From Geosiphon pyriformis (lineage: Eukaryota; Glomeromycota; Glomeromycetes; Archaeosporales; Geosiphonaceae): a stretch of 64,000 nucleotides of DNA. Position numbers and translations under genes: made by a program. The stretch spans positions 399,725 to 463,724 of the forward strand of contig JAAOMT010000302.1 of NCBI GenBank assembly GCA_016748015.1, in the 5' to 3' direction. Positions 60,913 to 64,000 of the stretch are shown one piece after another (within the stretch, counting starts at the first letter, position 1; each line of letters begins with the position of its first letter). The notes beneath the pieces were generated by a model. It ran no database searches. It was given only the letters and a program-made list of their open reading frames with translations, and was not told the DNA's origin.

Positions 60913-61609
60913 TAGCCTCCTCCTCAAGACTGAGCTCCATCGAAGTCCAAGTACTGTTTGTTATTTCCAGATAATAATCCAAAATTATTGAAAAAATTTG
61001 GTCTGAAAATTGTTGAAATTTCAGTTCTGTGAGCTTTCCAATGTATTGAATCTTCAAAGGTTGAAAAATTGGGTTTTGTAGTACGTTTTCACAGATGTAG
61101 AATAGGTCATAAAGTCTAAGAGCAGCTCTGAGCCTGTAGCAACTGTTTGTTGATTCAGCTGTTGTCTTGAATTTGTTGTGAAGTTGTTTTTGAATAGCTT
61201 TTTTTGTGAGGTTTGCTGTTGTAAGTTCCAGTTTTCATTCATAGAGTGTTTTTTCAATGTGAAAATATCTATAGATTGGAGGATATTCAGTGTTTTCCTT
61301 ATTGAGACACAGTTGAAGTCTTTGTTGAATTGTAGCATTTGGTGGAATACTAATCAGAGTGAGCATTAGATTTTCTCTTAAAGCAAGCTTTAAAAGTTCT
61401 GGCAGGTGAATTCCAGTATAACTTCTTGTGTTCTTTTTATACAGGTGATATTTTCGTGAATTTGGGGCTAAATTTGTAACTATTTCTGTTTGGGTATAAT
61501 TAATGTGGTTTTCAGTAACAGTAATGGATAATTCGGGTATTGTTTTTAAAGCTAACATTAGTTTTTGGGATAATTGTTGAATGTTTTGAGGAATAGTCAT
61601 TATAAGCAA
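60913..61609 (-). pseudogene. Element C accessory ORF downstream of integrase
   Basis: Starts MTIPQNIQQLSQKLMLALKT, continues HINYTQTEIVTNLAPNSRKY, TGIHLPELLKLALREN, then a TGA at 61237-61235. The same protein then continues (KLELTTANLTKKAIQKQ, YDLFYICENVLQNPI, LELSLEEEA-like end) into the purine tract. At the TGA, element A has CAA: both derive simply from CGA. No family recognised; no membrane segment seen. Confidence 0.72.
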
Positions 61610-61739
61610 TTTGAAATAAAAGAAAATTATTTTTGGTGTATGGGTTTTTATGTTATTTTTGTTTTGTTTTTGTGAGATTGTTTCTAAATTATAAGAAGAT
61701 AACTATAATAATTAATTTAAATTAAGTGTTCAAGTTGGG

Positions 61740-62897
61740 AGGCTGTTCAATGACAACTATTGGTTCTAAATTTCGGGGAATGTCTTCAGGATTGATTTAA
61801 GGGAAATGTGTACCAATTTGTGGAATTAATGATTCAGGATTGTTTCTGGAATTATAGTGTTTCAAACGATCTCCATGTGCAACTTTTGCTAGAATTTTGT
61901 CATCAAGTCTTAGTTTGTATGATCCATTGCCTAAAACTTCATGGATAAAGAATGGTCCATCCCATTTATTTTCAAATTTCTCACTCCATTGTTTTTCAGC
62001 TTTAGTTCTGTGTAAGAGAACTTTGTTTCCAATTTTAAATTTATTGGTGATTGGAGGCAATTTGTTATCATGCCATTCTTTTTGTCAAGCTTGGGAGTTT
62101 TCAATATGGGTGGCTGCTATTTATTGTTTTCCTTCCAACATACTAAGCAGAGTGTAGGCTCTTTGTTGAAGTGTTTCTTGAAAATTGTTTTTATTGATTG
62201 GTTGTGCTGGGTATGTTTCCACTGTAAACTTAATTGGTAGCATTGCTGTCCTTCCATAAGTTAAATCAAATGGTGTGTGTTTTGTGGTATCTTGTTTTAG
62301 TGTTCTATATGCTAGTAACACTGATGGAATAAAGATATCCCATTCTTGCTCAAAATTGGTTGAGACTTTGGCTAATAACTCACACAATGTTCTGTTAAAA
62401 CATTCCACAAATCTGTTTGTTTGTGGATGGTAGGGTGAAGACAGAGGTCTTTTGACATTGAATCGTTTGCAAATTTCTTGTATTAGGTTGTTCACAAAAT
62501 GTGTTCTCTGGTCGGATAAAAGTTCAATTGGACATCTGTGTCTACAAATAATGTCTTTGTAGATGAAATTTGCTACTGATTTTGCATCTGCTTGTTGAAT
62601 GGCTCTGGCTTCGGACCATTTAGTAAAATAGGCTACAGCTACTGCAATATAACAGTTTCCTTGAGTAGTGATAGATAATGGTCCGACTAAATCGATACCA
62701 ACTCGGTCAAAAGGTTGTCCAACTTTGATTGGATTTAATGGTTCAGTAGGGCATGTTCTTTCTTTTCTTTGACAACTATCACAAGATTCGACATATTCAT
62801 GAATGTCTTTCCTTATTTGAGACCAAAAGTAATATTCTAGTGTTCTTTGAGTGGTGCTATCTTTTCCAAAGTGTGCTGATGAAGGATCTGAGTGCAT
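61740..62897 (-). pseudogene. Element C integrase, nearly intact catalytic core
   Basis: The open piece 62897-62121 starts MHSDPSSAHFGKDS and holds the zinc motif (CDSCQRKE), the first Asp in VGIDLVGPL, the second in LLSDQRTHF and Glu in FVECFNRTL. There are 35 residues between the second Asp and Glu, the standard D,D(35)E spacing. After a TAA/TGA region the C-terminal domain follows at 62060-61797 (FKIGNKVLLHRTK; KWDGPFFIHEVLGNG). It inserts the cDNA in intact elements. It is best read as a recently inactivated copy. Confidence 0.87.
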
Positions 62898-63179
62898 GTT
62901 GTATAATATGGTCTCTTTTTTCTGTTCTTGTATTAGTCTGAGTGGTTTGTTTGGGTTTTTGAAATTTCGATGATAAATAATATTGTTGTGTAGAAAATAT
63001 TGTTTGGCCTTGTTGTTGTAGTTGATGTTTTTTATCTGGAGACCAATCTGTTGGAATTGTTAATGTTTCCAAATATTGTTTGAGATTGTTGTAGTTTTCT
63101 GAATTCATTGTTTGTTGGCTCTTTTGGTTGGTTAAGTTGAGTGTTGGTTTTTGTTTTCTAATCTTGTCTCATTCTGAAG

Positions 63180-64000
63180 AGACAGTCAACATTGGTGTGG
63201 AGTTTTCCTGGTTTGTGATATACTATGTATCGATAATTTGCTAGAAATCCTGTTCATCGGGTTTGTTTTGCATTCTGCTGAGTATTTTTGTTCTGAAGCC
63301 ATTTGAGTCCAATATTATCAGTGATAATATCAAATTTTTTAGGCCTGAGATAAAGATTGAAGTGATGTAGGGCCCAAATTACGGCTGCTGTTTCTAGTTC
63401 TGTGGCAGGGTAGTTTTTCTCAGCTGGTTTTAATGTTCTGCTAGCATAAGCAATTACTCATTCATTTCCATTGTCATCTAGTTGTGATAAGATGGCACCA
63501 AAAACAGTATATGAAGCATCTGTAGCTAGTCAAAATCAGTTGCTAAAATCCGAGTAGGCAAGGATTGGGGCTGTTGTCAGTTTTTCCTTGAGAATTTCAA
63601 AAGCTTTTTGGTGTTCGGTAGTCCATTTGTATTCCACGTTTTTGGTGGTGAGCTGGTTGAGGGGTTTTGCAATTTCCAAGAATCCTTTGATAAACTTCCG
63701 ATAGTAGGATGCTAATCTTATGAATCCTCTTAGTTTTGTAGTATTTCGTGGAACTTTGAAGTTCTTAACAGCACTGATTTTTTCTGAATCTGGTTTGACT
63801 TCTTCTTCACTAACTATGTGACCAAGAAAGGCCAAACTTGTTTTTCCAAAATGGCATTTTTCAATGTTTAGTTTTAATTCTGCTTTACGTAATCATTGAA
63901 AAACTTCTTGCAAGTGAATTAAATGAAGTCCGAAAGATGGGGAATAAACATCAGTGTCATTAAGATAGACAACTACTGATTTCCAAAGGAGTCCAGCATA
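63180..64000 (-). pseudogene. Element C reverse transcriptase (C-terminal part) and RNase H
   Basis: At the window edge RT reads LLWKSVVVYLNDTDVYS: the YxDD box is YLND, first Asp lost by G to A. It continues to LAFLGHIVSEEEVKPDS and the frame 63835-63536, then RNase H to about 63180 with TGA breaks. Upstream domains lie outside the window. Confidence 0.85.

Larger units (their letters stand above)
59931..64000 (-). mobile_element. Ty3/gypsy-type element C, minus strand, partial (3' part)
   Basis: Reading right to left: RT from the window edge, RNase H, integrase, accessory ORF, purine tract, then the 3' LTR (60912-59931). It is the same family as element A by LTR and protein. It is the least damaged of the three, with a 258-codon open integrase piece. 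Its 5' half lies beyond the window. Confidence 0.9.

Noticed and set aside
1-64000. tRNA or rRNA genes
   Set aside because: I looked for the T-loop box (GGTTCGA-type) and typical tRNA arms on both strands and found none with matching partners. A covariance search would be decisive.

Overview
The window is a piece of an AT-rich eukaryotic nuclear genome, most likely a fungus. Arbuscular mycorrhizal fungi (Glomeromycotina) fit best. The evidence is genes with many short introns, a WOPR (Gti1/Pac2) regulator, a yeast-like Ubp2, TMA16 and ISA1, and APE-type LINEs whose endonuclease/RT wording resembles elements I associate with Rhizophagus and Gigaspora. This assignment is inference; no rRNA or other taxonomic marker is present.

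Host genes lie in two islands. Island 1 (6647-18080) holds five genes: a membrane-anchored USP30/Ubp16-type deubiquitinase (+), a 15-exon Ubp2-type deubiquitinase (-), TMA16 (-), the Fe-S assembly factor ISA1 (+) and a GH31 alpha-glucosidase (-). I could rebuild four multi-exon genes in phase from the raw sequence. The Ubp2 gene contains a candidate minor-spliceosome AT-AC intron and a GC-AG intron. Island 2 (about 36040-39100) is a single-exon WOPR regulator. About 6.5 kb of microsatellite-rich, gene-free DNA lies upstream of it. Unidentified gene-like remnants lie at 18400-18895 and 39170-40500.

The rest is transposons. One LINE family occurs three times: a moderately decayed copy (1-about 6000, minus), an extremely AT-mutated copy (20724-29487, plus) holding two solo LTRs, and a fairly clean RNase H fragment (41164-41533). 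The right third (41534-64000) is a nest of Ty3/gypsy-type elements. Element B sits in the LINE fragment. Element A (43416-53212, with both LTRs) sits inside the gag of B. Element C (minus strand, partial) abuts the 3' end of B. Where target duplications can be compared they are 4 bp, each with one transition.

The most distinctive biology is the architecture of these Ty3 elements. Between protease and reverse transcriptase they carry a Cys-rich zinc-finger-like module and then a dUTPase domain with all five motifs. A and C also carry a conserved accessory ORF after integrase whose end contains the polypurine tract. All elements are riddled with transition-type stops (CGA to TGA, TGG to TGA/TAG). 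The two LTRs of A differ only by transitions wherever I compared them. Both facts point to a cytosine-deamination (RIP-like or methylation-driven) process.
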